The notes under the pieces were generated by a model. That model did no database searches, was not told where the DNA came from, and worked only from the letters and a program-made list of their open reading frames with translations. Position numbers and translations under genes: made by a program. DNA of 64,000 nucleotides, from contig NZ_CP088297.1 in assembly GCF_024666615.1 (NCBI RefSeq), positions 1,798,001 to 1,862,000 on the forward strand. Reading direction: 5' to 3'. The stretch is from Aquabacterium sp. J223 (GTDB lineage: Bacteria; Pseudomonadota; Gammaproteobacteria; Burkholderiales; Burkholderiaceae_C). The stretch's first letter is position 1. Every line of letters starts with the position of its first letter. Shown piece by piece: positions 16,570 to 24,396 of this stretch.

Positions 16570-19058
16570 GCGGCACTCCTCGAGTTCCTGGACTTGCGAT
16601 CCTGAACCTCACGGAGCAGCACGGGAAGCCACTGAAACGGGTCGTTGCCGTGCCGTCCACGGATGTCGTCGAGCAGGGCCACGTTGTCGGTCGTCGCCGA
16701 GAGCACGGTGATGAAGTCGTCGAGTCCCGACAGGTCGAGCTCGCAGATCGCGCTGGCGTGGCCTTGCTTGACCAGGAAGCGCCGCCCGCCCTGGGCGCCG
16801 AGGCTGCGCACGATGTCGTACTCGGCCTCGCTCAAGCCGAAGCCCTCGACGTACTCCTCGCGCACCGCCTCGGAGTTGGCGAGGAAGATCTTGGTCACGC
16901 TCTGCTCGACCATCGTCCGGCCGATGGGGTGCCGCAGCACGTCCGACGGGCTCTGCGTATCGAAGATGCCCAGGCCATTCTGCTTGCGGATCGTCTTCTG
17001 CTTCTGCTTCGCGAAGTCACTGAAGATGGGGTGGTCGAGCGCCTTCCAGAATTCGGAGATCACGTAGATCAGCCGCTCGCCGTTGATCAGCTCTTCCATC
17101 ACCTGCAGCAGGTACAGCATCACCGGCGTGCGGACCTCGGGCAGGTCGAGGAATTCGGTGGTGTCGAAGCCGATCACCCCGGCGTCGTACAACTCACCGA
17201 GCCGATCGTCTGCCATGTCGAAGACCCAACCCAACGCGCCGCCCTGGCACCAGCGGCCAAGCCGCTCGTAGAGGCTGTTCTCGCCGGTCTTCGGCAGGTT
17301 CTGCCGTACGGTTGAGAAGCGGCGCAGGGCCGGCGGCATCATCGCCACGGCCTTGATGGCATCGGAGACGGCACGCTCGTCCGAAGGCATCAGCGGCAGC
17401 GCCGGGGTCTCGATGCAGGTGCGGATGAGCTGCTCCCAGAACTGCAGTCGTGCCGGCGTGGGCTCACGCTGTAGCGGGTTGCAGCCGGTGGGCTTGCCGG
17501 CTTCGAGCGTCAGGTAGCGACCGCCGAGCGCGCGCAGCGCGATCTCGCATCCGCGGTCCAGATCGAAAAGCACCAGCCGCGGTGCTGGCTCCCACTTACG
17601 CGTCAGCGTCAGCAGGAACATTTCGAGCGTGGTCTTGCCGACGCCGGTCGAGCCGATGATCAGCGTGTTGCCGGGCAGCTTCTTGTCGGCAGAGTCCTCA
17701 CCATCGGGGCTGGCGTGCAGGTTCAGGTAGAACGGTTGACCCGAGGGCGTGCGCATCAGCGCCAAGGCTTCGCCCCACGGATTGCCATCGCGCTTGCCGC
17801 GCGCAAAGTTGTGGCCGGCGGCGAGTGCCGCGAAGGCGCGCGACGACAGCTTCGCGTCCCGCGGTCGCCATTGCCAGTTGCCGGGCATCTGCGCGAACCA
17901 GGCGGCGTCGGCGACCAGATCGACCGGCGACATCTGCAGGCTCGATGCCTCGCCGACGGCACCGATGGCCTGCGCCGCGCCGCGGCCGGCGTCGGCCACG
18001 TCCTCGCCGAACACGACGAGGCTGTAGTGGTACTCCCCCATGCAGAACTGGCCGTCGCCGAGTTCGTTGAGCGCCACGTCCATCTCGGCCACCTGGCTGG
18101 CCACCACGTCGTCGCTGGCGATGAGCTGGTCGCGCTGGAGTTCCAAAGCCCGCATCGCCTCACGCCGCGGCAGGATCGAGTAGCTCTGCGTCTCGATGAA
18201 CTCGCTTGGCTCGTAGAGCAGCGCGTTCAGGATGCCGGGTTGCACCGCGTCGGCGTACTCCTTGATGTCCACGAGGGCCGCGTAGCGCGTGCCGCCGCCC
18301 TGGCGCAGTTCGAGCTTGTCGCCGCCGAAGGACAGGCGGGTGGTCGGCAGGGTCCGGTACAGCGGGGCGGCGGCGGCGGGCACCGGGCGCCAGCGCCCGT
18401 TGACGAGGTAGCCCAGGAACTCCGCGACTTCCGAGTGCCGGCGGCCGCGGTCCTCGCGAACGCCCAGTAGCTCCGGCCGAAAGCCTCGCAGCACGCGGGC
18501 GACGAACGCCGACCGTTCTTCCATGACGCGCAGCGCCTCGGCCTGCGCCGACGCGATGGCTTCGCGCGAACGCTGGCGCGACTGCAGGGCACGGCCGACG
18601 CGCGACACGTTCGGCCGATAGACGAGCGTGAGGTACAGCTCGTTGCTCATCATGCGGTGCTGGCTCAGCCGAGCCTGGTACGCCACCGACAGGTCGCGTG
18701 CGAAGCCCGGCTCGGCGGGGTGTTCGAGCTGGTCACGCACGACCCGGTGAAGCCGGTGCGTCCAGACGGCCCACTGGCCGCCGGCGAGGTTGCGCAGCAG
18801 GCTACACAGCGCCTCGTGCCGCTCGGCGATCAGGTGCTCGTCCGCGCACTCGAAAGGCACGCCGTCGATCCGCCAGACTCGCAGGTAGTCGCCACCGCGC
18901 GTGATCACGTCGTGCGGACTGACCAGCGACGAGAACGGCACGAAGCGGGCGAGCGGGTTCTCAGCAGCTGCCTGCTTCCAGTACCGAGGCGACGGACGGG
19001 GGCGTGCAAAGACGCCGGCCACGCCCGCCGAGGCGGCGCGCCTAGACGTGCCAAGCAT
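16566..19058 (-). CDS. virB4: Type IV secretion ATPase VirB4
   Basis: An 830-residue VirB4/CagE ATPase that powers pilus assembly and transfer. The N-terminal domain runs to about residue 430; Walker A GSTGVGKTT is near 463-471. The region VLFDLDRGCEIALRALGGRY follows, then the Walker-B-region LINGERLIYVISEFW near 655-670. The C-terminal half also has the conserved FDTQSPSD motif. The Walker-B acidic position reads ISEFWKAL, with a Ser before Glu where VDEAW is usual in the family. The start is the ATG at 19056-19058 (MLGTSRRAAS), overlapping virB3 by 17 bases; the longer frame only repeats VirB3 sequence out of frame. Confidence 0.9.
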   Translation of the reverse strand: MLGTSRRAASAGVAGVFARPRPSPRYWKQAAAENPLARFVPFSSLVSPHDVITRGGDYLRVWRIDGVPFECADEHLIAERHEALCSLLRNLAGGQWAVWTHRLHRVVRDQLEHPAEPGFARDLSVAYQARLSQHRMMSNELYLTLVYRPNVSRVGRALQSRQRSREAIASAQAEALRVMEERSAFVARVLRGFRPELLGVREDRGRRHSEVAEFLGYLVNGRWRPVPAAAAPLYRTLPTTRLSFGGDKLELRQGGGTRYAALVDIKEYADAVQPGILNALLYEPSEFIETQSYSILPRREAMRALELQRDQLIASDDVVASQVAEMDVALNELGDGQFCMGEYHYSLVVFGEDVADAGRGAAQAIGAVGEASSLQMSPVDLVADAAWFAQMPGNWQWRPRDAKLSSRAFAALAAGHNFARGKRDGNPWGEALALMRTPSGQPFYLNLHASPDGEDSADKKLPGNTLIIGSTGVGKTTLEMFLLTLTRKWEPAPRLVLFDLDRGCEIALRALGGRYLTLEAGKPTGCNPLQREPTPARLQFWEQLIRTCIETPALPLMPSDERAVSDAIKAVAMMPPALRRFSTVRQNLPKTGENSLYERLGRWCQGGALGWVFDMADDRLGELYDAGVIGFDTTEFLDLPEVRTPVMLYLLQVMEELINGERLIYVISEFWKALDHPIFSDFAKQKQKTIRKQNGLGIFDTQSPSDVLRHPIGRTMVEQSVTKIFLANSEAVREEYVEGFGLSEAEYDIVRSLGAQGGRRFLVKQGHASAICELDLSGLDDFITVLSATTDNVALLDDIRGRHGNDPFQWLPVLLREVQDRKSRNSRSAA

Positions 19059-19374
19059 CGCGTGCCCCGCGGTACAGGTTCGGCGCGTAGCTGCGCGACT
19101 TCCAGAAGCGCCGGTTGCGGTCGTGCAGGCGCAGCTTGACCGCGATGAAGATCTGCCGGAAGCGCTGGTCGTCCTTGCTGGTGACGTGGCGCATCCAGCC
19201 GAGCGCCGGTACGACGGCCAGCAGCACCGCGAGCGCAACCCACCAGCTCACGAGGATGCCGCCCCACATGACCAGCAGCATCCCTGTGCCGAACAGGATC
19301 ACCAGCGGCACCAGCGGAATGCCCAGCTTCATGGCCGGACGGGTCGCGCCCTTGTAGATGGCTTCGCCGAGCAT
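19042..19374 (-). CDS. virB3: Type IV secretion membrane protein VirB3
   Basis: A 110-residue protein with two adjacent hydrophobic segments (about residues 18-40 and 42-62) and the VirB3 signature IYKGATRPAMKLGIPLVPLV at the N-terminus. The C-terminal part has KDDQRFRQIFIAVKLRL, also typical. The ATG at 19374 is preferred because family members start just before this signature and it leaves 13 bases after the VirB2 stop. An in-frame ATG at 19422 would add 16 residues and overlap virB2. Its 3' end overlaps virB4 by 17 bases. Confidence 0.85.
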   Translation of the reverse strand: MLGEAIYKGATRPAMKLGIPLVPLVILFGTGMLLVMWGGILVSWWVALAVLLAVVPALGWMRHVTSKDDQRFRQIFIAVKLRLHDRNRRFWKSRSYAPNLYRGARDAWHV

Positions 19375-19387
19375 CGCTGCGATTCCG

Positions 19388-19666
19388 TCAGTTAACGATG
19401 TAGCTGGCAAAGGCCGCGGCACCGCCGACCAGCGTGCCGCCGATCAGCACGTTCGCCACGTCGGCCAGGCGCGCGCCCTGGAAGATCATCTTGAAGCCGG
19501 CCCAGATGATCGCGATGGTCACCACCGCGATCGAGATCGTGACTAGGATTGCGTTGACGTTGGTGACCGTCGTGTTGATCTTGTCGAAGCCCTGCGCGTG
19601 GGCAAGGACAGGGGCCAAGGCGCCGATGAGGACGGCGGAGCGGTTCGAGCGAAGTTCTTGGTTCAC
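19388..19666 (-). CDS. virB2: Major pilin VirB2
   Basis: A 92-residue prepilin with a signal peptide ending near LAHAQG and two hydrophobic helices (INAILVTISIAVVTIAIIWAGF type segment near 40-62, and IGGTLVGGAAAFASYIV at the end). This is the standard TrbC/VirB2 layout. The GTG at 19664-19666 is chosen because it overlaps the VirB1 stop as GTGA and gives a normal signal peptide; longer frames upstream lie in virB1. The mature pilin would be about 65 residues and would polymerise into the conjugative pilus. Confidence 0.87.
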   Translation of the reverse strand: MNQELRSNRSAVLIGALAPVLAHAQGFDKINTTVTNVNAILVTISIAVVTIAIIWAGFKMIFQGARLADVANVLIGGTLVGGAAAFASYIVN

Positions 19667-20163
19667 GAGCGCTCCTTGCGGTTGGGGAGAGCAGAGCCAG
19701 CGGCCGGAAGTGAGGCTGAGGCCCGTACGACCTTGCGGACGTAACCGTGGCGCAGGCCGGTGCTGAAGTTGCCGCTGTAGTAGCAGGACAGTGAAAAGCG
19801 CAGGGCGTGCTGCGCCGCGTGGGCCGAGGCGGCCCGCGCGTAGCACTCGCCGAGCACGGCCTGCATCGCCGCAAGGCTGGCGCAGGGATCGAGCGCGGTC
19901 CGCGGTGTCAGGCCAAGGCGCGCGAAGTTGCCGACGTTAATCTGGCCCAAGCCCACGCTGTAGTTCCAGCCGTCAGCCTGCAGCGCCTCGATCGTGGCCA
20001 GCGCTTCGGCTCGAGTGCGCGGCTGGCGTTGCAGAGCGCCGCCGACCACGCCGATCGCGTACGGGTTGAAGCTGCTCTCGACGCGGGCGATGGCACGAGC
20101 CGTGTCCGGATGGATCTGCGGCGCGCAGACCAGCGCGAGGGCGAGGAAGGTGGCGTCGTCCAC
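19663..20163 (-). CDS. virB1: Lytic transglycosylase VirB1
   Basis: A 166-residue SLT-type peptidoglycan transglycosylase. The catalytic Glu is in IARVESSFNPYAIGVV near residue 29, and the family motif YSVGLGQINVGNF follows near 68-80. It would open the cell wall for channel assembly. A classical signal peptide is not clear: the N-terminus MDDATFLALALVCAP is only weakly hydrophobic. It lies 12 bases after the TrbM-like gene and overlaps virB2 by GTGA. Length is normal for minimal conjugative VirB1 proteins. Confidence 0.87.
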   Translation of the reverse strand: MDDATFLALALVCAPQIHPDTARAIARVESSFNPYAIGVVGGALQRQPRTRAEALATIEALQADGWNYSVGLGQINVGNFARLGLTPRTALDPCASLAAMQAVLGECYARAASAHAAQHALRFSLSCYYSGNFSTGLRHGYVRKVVRASASLPAAGSALPNRKERS

Positions 20164-20175
20164 TTTGAGCCTCGC

Positions 20176-20736
20176 TCACGGTGTGTCGGGTGCCGGCGGC
20201 GGCAGGGACGCGAACCACTTCGCGTAGTCGTCGTCGAAGCGCGTGTCCCAGGTGCGGAGCTGGGTTTTGGCCGCAGGGCTGAACTCGGTCACCGAGTCAC
20301 CGCCGAAGCTCCACCAAGTCCTAGAGAAGGGTGCGCCGTTGATCGAGATCGAGATGGCCCCTGAGTAGTCGCACTGGTAGATCGGCGCGCTCTCACCGTC
20401 GATGACGCGTGTGTACTGCGGCGGGCAAAACGCCGGAGCACTCGACCAAGTGTGGTTCGCGCTGTTCCCGGCGCCGGACATGTTGCAGGTCGGGAAGGGC
20501 TTGCCCTTCGCGAGATCCCGGAAGACCTGATGCACCGGCGGGACGCACTGCGGGATCGCGCGCCAGCTCGGTGCAGTGAGGCACAGCAGCACGAGGCATC
20601 CATCGACGGCGCGAGCGGAAGTGGGGAACGCGAAGGCCGTCGCGAAGACCATAGCGGCGACGGCGCCGAGCCACGATGAAGTACGCTGTCCGTTGTTGGC
20701 CGCGCCGTGGCGCGCGACCCTTGACGAGTGGTCCAT
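20176..20736 (-). CDS. TrbM-like exported protein, first gene of the transfer operon
   Basis: A 186-residue protein with a signal peptide (VAAMVFATAFAFPTSARA). Its mature start has the pattern GCLVLLCLTAPSWRAIPQC, then FPTC, which resembles the Cys-rich TrbM/KikA proteins of plasmid transfer regions; that match is tentative. The ATG at 20734-20736 is chosen over one 27 bases upstream because AAGGAG lies 7 bases before it. The gene opens the leftward operon and is followed by virB1 after 12 bases. Several Trp and Cys residues suggest a disulphide-bonded periplasmic protein. Confidence 0.65.
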   Translation of the reverse strand: MDHSSRVARHGAANNGQRTSSWLGAVAAMVFATAFAFPTSARAVDGCLVLLCLTAPSWRAIPQCVPPVHQVFRDLAKGKPFPTCNMSGAGNSANHTWSSAPAFCPPQYTRVIDGESAPIYQCDYSGAISISINGAPFSRTWWSFGGDSVTEFSPAAKTQLRTWDTRFDDDYAKWFASLPPPAPDTP

Positions 20737-20891
20737 GCTCGACTCCTTGGCGACGCGCCGCACACCGGATGCCGCTTGGCAGTCCTCTGATGCTTGGCAC
20801 CGTGGGAGTCAATGTAGGAGGCGACGATGCGCGAAGACGCGATGGATCGAATCGATTTTTCAGCGCACGGGCACAGTCCCGCGGGATGTGC
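20737..20891. promoter_or_regulatory. Divergent promoter region between transfer operon and selU
   Basis: These 155 bases must hold the start signals for the leftward operon, unless an upstream promoter reads in, and for the rightward selU. On the minus strand TTGACT (20807-20812) fits a -35 box, but I see no good -10 at 16-18 bases. No operator palindrome stands out. Confidence 0.3.
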
Positions 20892-22028
20892 ATGAGCCCT
20901 GTTGCATCCAGCGGCATGGTGTCGCCTGAACAGATCGGGGTCCGCGAATTCGAGGACTACTCCCTCGTCATCGACGCACGTTCACCGCACGAATACGCCG
21001 AGGATCACCTTCCCGGGGCCGTCAATCTGCCCGTGGTCAATGATGCCCAGTACGCCGAGGTCGGCACGCGTCACAAGTCCGACAAGCACGGCGCCTACCT
21101 TATCGGCGTGGAGTACTCGTTGCGCAACATCGCCGACCAGATCAAGCCGCTCATCTCCAAGTACGGTAAAACCGACCGCTTCCTTGTCTATTGCTTTCGC
21201 GGCGGCAAGCGCAGCCGCCTGTGGGCCGACAACCTCCGGACGATCGGCTTCCAGGTCGATGTTCTGGCCGGAGGCTGGAAGCGGTACCGGCAATGGGCGC
21301 GCGAGTCGCTCGAAGCGCTACCGCCCCGATTCAAGTACCGTGTGCTTGCGGGCCCCACCGGCTGCGGCAAGACCCGCCTGCTCAGTGCGCTGGCAGCGCA
21401 GGGTGAGCAGGTGCTGGACCTGGAGGCGCTGGCCGCGCATCGCGGCTCGTTGCTTGGAGATCTGCCCGGCGTGCCTCAACCGACTCAGAAGTCGTTCGAC
21501 AGCCTGTTGCTCCACGAGCTGCGACGCTTCGATGCATCAAGGCCGGTCTGGATCGAGGCTGAAAGCAAGAAGATCGGCAACCTGCAGTTGCCCGAGAGCC
21601 TGTTCGACTGCATGCACCGGTCGGAGGTGATTCATCTCGATGCCCCGATGACTGAGCGTGTGCAGCTTTGGCGCGAGGACTATCCGCACTTCGCCGCCGA
21701 TCCGGTTGGAATGGTCCGGAAGCTGGTGCCGCTGAAGCCGCTGGTTGGAGGACAGTTGCTCTCGGCCTGGCAGAATTTGGCAGAGCAGGGCGCGACCGAT
21801 GCTCTGTTCGAGAGCGTCATGGAGGGGCACTACGACCCTTGCTACCTGCGATCAACCCGCTCCAACTACCGACGCACAGAGGTACATCGGCGGTTTCCAC
21901 TTCAAGGGCTCGGACCGCAGGCACTTGCTGATGCAGCGCGCGAGCTCGCGACGCTCGCGCACATCGGTGACCGCATCCGAGAGTCAGACGCGCCGATAGA
22001 CCGCGGCACAGGTGACGCGCCGCCCTGA
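20892..22028 (+). CDS. mnmH: tRNA 2-selenouridine synthase
   Basis: A 378-residue SelU/MnmH protein that replaces sulphur with selenium at the wobble uridine of certain tRNAs. The N-terminal rhodanese domain has YSLVIDARSPHEYAEDHLPG and the active-site loop YCFRGGKRS with the catalytic Cys near residue 98. The C-terminal P-loop domain starts with AGPTGCGKTRLL near 155. The sequence WIEAESKKIG and the late YRRTEVHRRFPLQGL region are diagnostic. The start is uncertain: ATGs at 20886, 20892 and 20916 are all possible and none has a strong ribosome site. It is unusual ICE cargo, is transcribed away from the transfer operon, and its 3' end overlaps the opposing gene by 45 bases. No selD is in the window. 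Confidence 0.9.
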   Translation: MSPVASSGMVSPEQIGVREFEDYSLVIDARSPHEYAEDHLPGAVNLPVVNDAQYAEVGTRHKSDKHGAYLIGVEYSLRNIADQIKPLISKYGKTDRFLVYCFRGGKRSRLWADNLRTIGFQVDVLAGGWKRYRQWARESLEALPPRFKYRVLAGPTGCGKTRLLSALAAQGEQVLDLEALAAHRGSLLGDLPGVPQPTQKSFDSLLLHELRRFDASRPVWIEAESKKIGNLQLPESLFDCMHRSEVIHLDAPMTERVQLWREDYPHFAADPVGMVRKLVPLKPLVGGQLLSAWQNLAEQGATDALFESVMEGHYDPCYLRSTRSNYRRTEVHRRFPLQGLGPQALADAARELATLAHIGDRIRESDAPIDRGTGDAPP

Positions 22029-23072
22029 TGAGAGTGGCTGTGCGGGGTGGGCCATCCAGTACGTTCGGGCTGGTTCCATCACCCGGCGCCACAGTGGCGG
22101 TACCAAGGCGGCGAACATGAGCAGAGGGTAGCCGGTAGGAAGGCGGGGCGATGCCGCGGCCAGCATGACGCGGAAGTACGGCACGCCAGGCGTGTCGTGG
22201 TGGGCCTGATGCAGGCTCAGGTTCAGGGTGACCCAGGACTGGAAGCGGCAGTCGTCTTCCCAGCCCCACTCGTGTTTGCGCGCGCTTGAGAAGCAGTCGT
22301 CGCCGAGGCCCCAGTGCTGGATGTATGTGACGGTCTGGATGGCGAACGCAACGAGGACGACCACGAACCCGAAGATCGCAATGCCAACCCAGCCGGCCGC
22401 GGCGCCGAAGATCGCCCAGTTTGCTGCCATGGCAACCAGCGCCAACCGGAGCCCGCGTACGGTGGGCAACCGCGCCTCTCCATGCCACGCGAGGCCGCAC
22501 CTCCCCACAGTCTCGGCGGTGATGCGCGAGAGCCGCCGCCCTGCAAACCGCCATACCGACTCTTCGCGCCTCGGCCATTCCGCGGCTGCCGTGTTGCCCG
22601 CAAGACGGTGATGTCGAAGGTGCTCGTATCCAAGCAACGGGTAGCCAGCCAGCCCGGCGAGCACGTGTCCCATCAACCGATCCCCGCTGCTTGAGCGGTG
22701 CACCAATTCGTGGGCCACACAGGTGGCGAAGATTAGCGTCACCCAGAGACTCAGCGCCCACTTGAGGCCCTCGAACGATGAGGGTGCGAAGGTGAGCCAG
22801 CGGACGAGCACGGTCCCCAACGCGCCGACAAGCGCGAAGGCGTAGACCATCGGCAGCCGCTCAAGCACGAATGCGAGTCGCCCGCCCCACACGGGAGGCT
22901 CACCCGGTCGATGCACGCCGAATACCAGGCGCGCCAGTGGAAACAGCAGAAACGCGACACCAAACGTCAGCAGGGGCTGGGCGATCACAGCACTGACCGC
23001 CAGCAGCGCAGGGGCGATGAAGATCGCCATGTAGCCTGCTGCCGATGTGAGCTGGCCCAACACGACAGCCAA
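21984..23072 (-). CDS. AlkB-like membrane di-iron hydroxylase/desaturase
   Basis: A 362-residue integral membrane protein with about six hydrophobic segments and the His clusters of the alkane hydroxylase/fatty acid desaturase superfamily. These are HELVH near residue 120, EHLRHH near 150, IQHWGL near 250 and LSLHQAHH near 285. The last two match the AlkB pattern (xxxEHYGL, LQRHSxHH) better than desaturases. The substrate cannot be told; alkanes, fatty acyl chains and similar lipids are candidates. It is 4 bases downstream of a LuxR-type gene on the same strand and so probably co-transcribed with it. Its last 45 bases overlap the end of selU on the other strand. Confidence 0.75.
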   Translation of the reverse strand: MAVVLGQLTSAAGYMAIFIAPALLAVSAVIAQPLLTFGVAFLLFPLARLVFGVHRPGEPPVWGGRLAFVLERLPMVYAFALVGALGTVLVRWLTFAPSSFEGLKWALSLWVTLIFATCVAHELVHRSSSGDRLMGHVLAGLAGYPLLGYEHLRHHRLAGNTAAAEWPRREESVWRFAGRRLSRITAETVGRCGLAWHGEARLPTVRGLRLALVAMAANWAIFGAAAGWVGIAIFGFVVVLVAFAIQTVTYIQHWGLGDDCFSSARKHEWGWEDDCRFQSWVTLNLSLHQAHHDTPGVPYFRVMLAAASPRLPTGYPLLMFAALVPPLWRRVMEPARTYWMAHPAQPLSSGRRVTCAAVYRRV

Positions 23073-23076
23073 GCCG

Positions 23077-23841
23077 TCAGATCAGGCCGTACTCTGCCGC
23101 CAGCTGCGCCGCCGTGGTGCGCGACGAGACGCCCAGCTTGGCGTTCAGGCGCTGCCACCGGGAGTCGACACCCTGCGATGTCATGTTCATCAGCGATGCG
23201 ATCTCCTTCGAGCTTCGTCCCTGACGTTGCTGGGCCAGCAGCGCCAGGTCGTCTTGGGACAATTTGGTTCGCGTCACCAGTTCGTCTCTCAGCTTCGCGA
23301 TCTGCCACGCGTGCAGCCGGACCACGAGGCCGGTGACCGCGACCGACACAGCAGTAAGCGTCTGCTCATCGAGGTACTCCGGCTTCGCCGAGCCGAGGCA
23401 CAGTGCGCCGAGGCGGGTCAAACCCTGCGGGCTCTGTGCAGGAATCAGGATCGCCGATGCGAAGCCGAAGCGACGCGCCAGGGCCACGACTTCGTTTTGC
23501 TGAGCCGTGCGAACAGGAATGTGCTTTGCCAGCGTCGCCTCTGAGTGGTGCCTCGTGTAATCCCACCAGGGGTCATGCATGTAGCACGCGTTGCTCTCGT
23601 ACTCGAGGCACCAGGTCGGGTCGCATGCCAGGATGAATCGGTACGACACGTAGGCCTCGTCGTCCTTGACGAAACTGGCGAAGGCTGCGGCGTCTGCGCC
23701 GCACAGATCACTGGCCTCGGCGAGCACCGCGGACACTTCGCTGGAGTCGAGTTCACTCGTGACCCGCATTGCGAGGTCGGCGGTGCGCCGGAAGAACTCA
23801 CCGTCCTGCGTGATCGCGGTCAGCGTGCGCGGTTCGCTCAT
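23077..23841 (-). CDS. LuxR-family regulator with autoinducer-binding-type domain
   Basis: A 254-residue protein with an N-terminal autoinducer-binding-type domain and a C-terminal GerE helix-turn-helix (LSQDDLALLAQQRQGRSSKE then NMTSQGVDSRWQRLNAKLGV). In the ligand domain the spacing W-x3-Y and the DP pair (TWCLEYESN...MHDPWWDY) matches acyl-homoserine-lactone-binding LuxR proteins, so binding may be retained. The DNA-binding helix differs from the usual VxxHxxxIxxKL pattern. No luxI synthase is visible, making it a LuxR solo. The ATG at 23841 is used; it overlaps the end of the preceding small gene, and its ribosome site is weak. It may control the adjacent AlkB-like gene or transfer. Confidence 0.78.
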   Translation of the reverse strand: MSEPRTLTAITQDGEFFRRTADLAMRVTSELDSSEVSAVLAEASDLCGADAAAFASFVKDDEAYVSYRFILACDPTWCLEYESNACYMHDPWWDYTRHHSEATLAKHIPVRTAQQNEVVALARRFGFASAILIPAQSPQGLTRLGALCLGSAKPEYLDEQTLTAVSVAVTGLVVRLHAWQIAKLRDELVTRTKLSQDDLALLAQQRQGRSSKEIASLMNMTSQGVDSRWQRLNAKLGVSSRTTAAQLAAEYGLI

Positions 23842-24124
23842 GATTCTCGAGCAGGGCGCCGCCCTTGCGCCTGATGTCGGAGAACACGATGGGATAGTCG
23901 AAGCGCACTGAGTCCGCTTCGCACCAACGCAGAAAGCAGGCGCTGTCCCTGAAGATCGCGGTGTGAACGAGCCGTGCACGACCGCACACCTGCTTGCGCT
24001 CCCGCTCCACGCACAGGCCATGCCGGGTGGGCTGAAGCCTGTAGCTCACCGTGCCGTCGTCGCTCCGTACGACGATCGGGCCTTCGGCCTCAGAGAACTT
24101 CGCTCGATTCCGTGAGCTCTTCAT
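23798..24124 (-). CDS. Small hypothetical protein upstream of luxR
   Basis: A 108-residue basic protein I do not recognise, with three Cys residues (LCVERERKQVCGRARL and FLRWCEAD). It begins 35 bases inside the end of the zinc-ribbon gene and its stop lies 44 bases inside luxR, so translational coupling is possible. The ATG at 24124 has no strong ribosome site; a longer frame to 24145 exists. Codon use and the overlap pattern support a real gene, but evidence is moderate. Confidence 0.5.
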   Translation of the reverse strand: MKSSRNRAKFSEAEGPIVVRSDDGTVSYRLQPTRHGLCVERERKQVCGRARLVHTAIFRDSACFLRWCEADSVRFDYPIVFSDIRRKGGALLENHERTAHADRDHAGR

Positions 24125-24383
24125 GACGCAGGCTCGGTTTGCCACAGTGCTGGCAGCGAACGTCGTTGAGGTTGGCCTGCTCCGCGCCAGTCAACGCGGG
24201 GTGCACGCTCTCGCAGCCGCAGTGCTCACACTCCGTGAGCAACACGCTGAACAGGCGCAGGCAGGACCCGCAGCGCCAGTCCATCGCTGTGCCGGATTCG
24301 ATGACCTCGTAGTCATCCGTCTCGGTATGCCCGCAACGCGGGCACTCGAACTGCAGAGCGCCGCAGTCGTCGGAAGGGTCCAT
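24090..24383 (-). CDS. Small zinc-ribbon protein
   Basis: A 97-residue protein with four Cys pairs, CPRCGH, CGSCLR, CEHCGC and CQHCGK, spaced so as to form two zinc ribbons or rubredoxin-like knuckles. A GAGAGGTA ribosome site lies just before the ATG at 24383. It is the first gene of a short leftward unit (zinc ribbon, 108-aa protein, LuxR, AlkB-like). Function is unknown; nucleic-acid or protein binding is the usual role of such ribbons, and a rubredoxin-like electron carrier for the AlkB-like enzyme should also be considered. Confidence 0.65.
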   Translation of the reverse strand: MDPSDDCGALQFECPRCGHTETDDYEVIESGTAMDWRCGSCLRLFSVLLTECEHCGCESVHPALTGAEQANLNDVRCQHCGKPSLRHEELTESSEVL

Positions 24384-24396
24384 GGCTTACCTCTCA

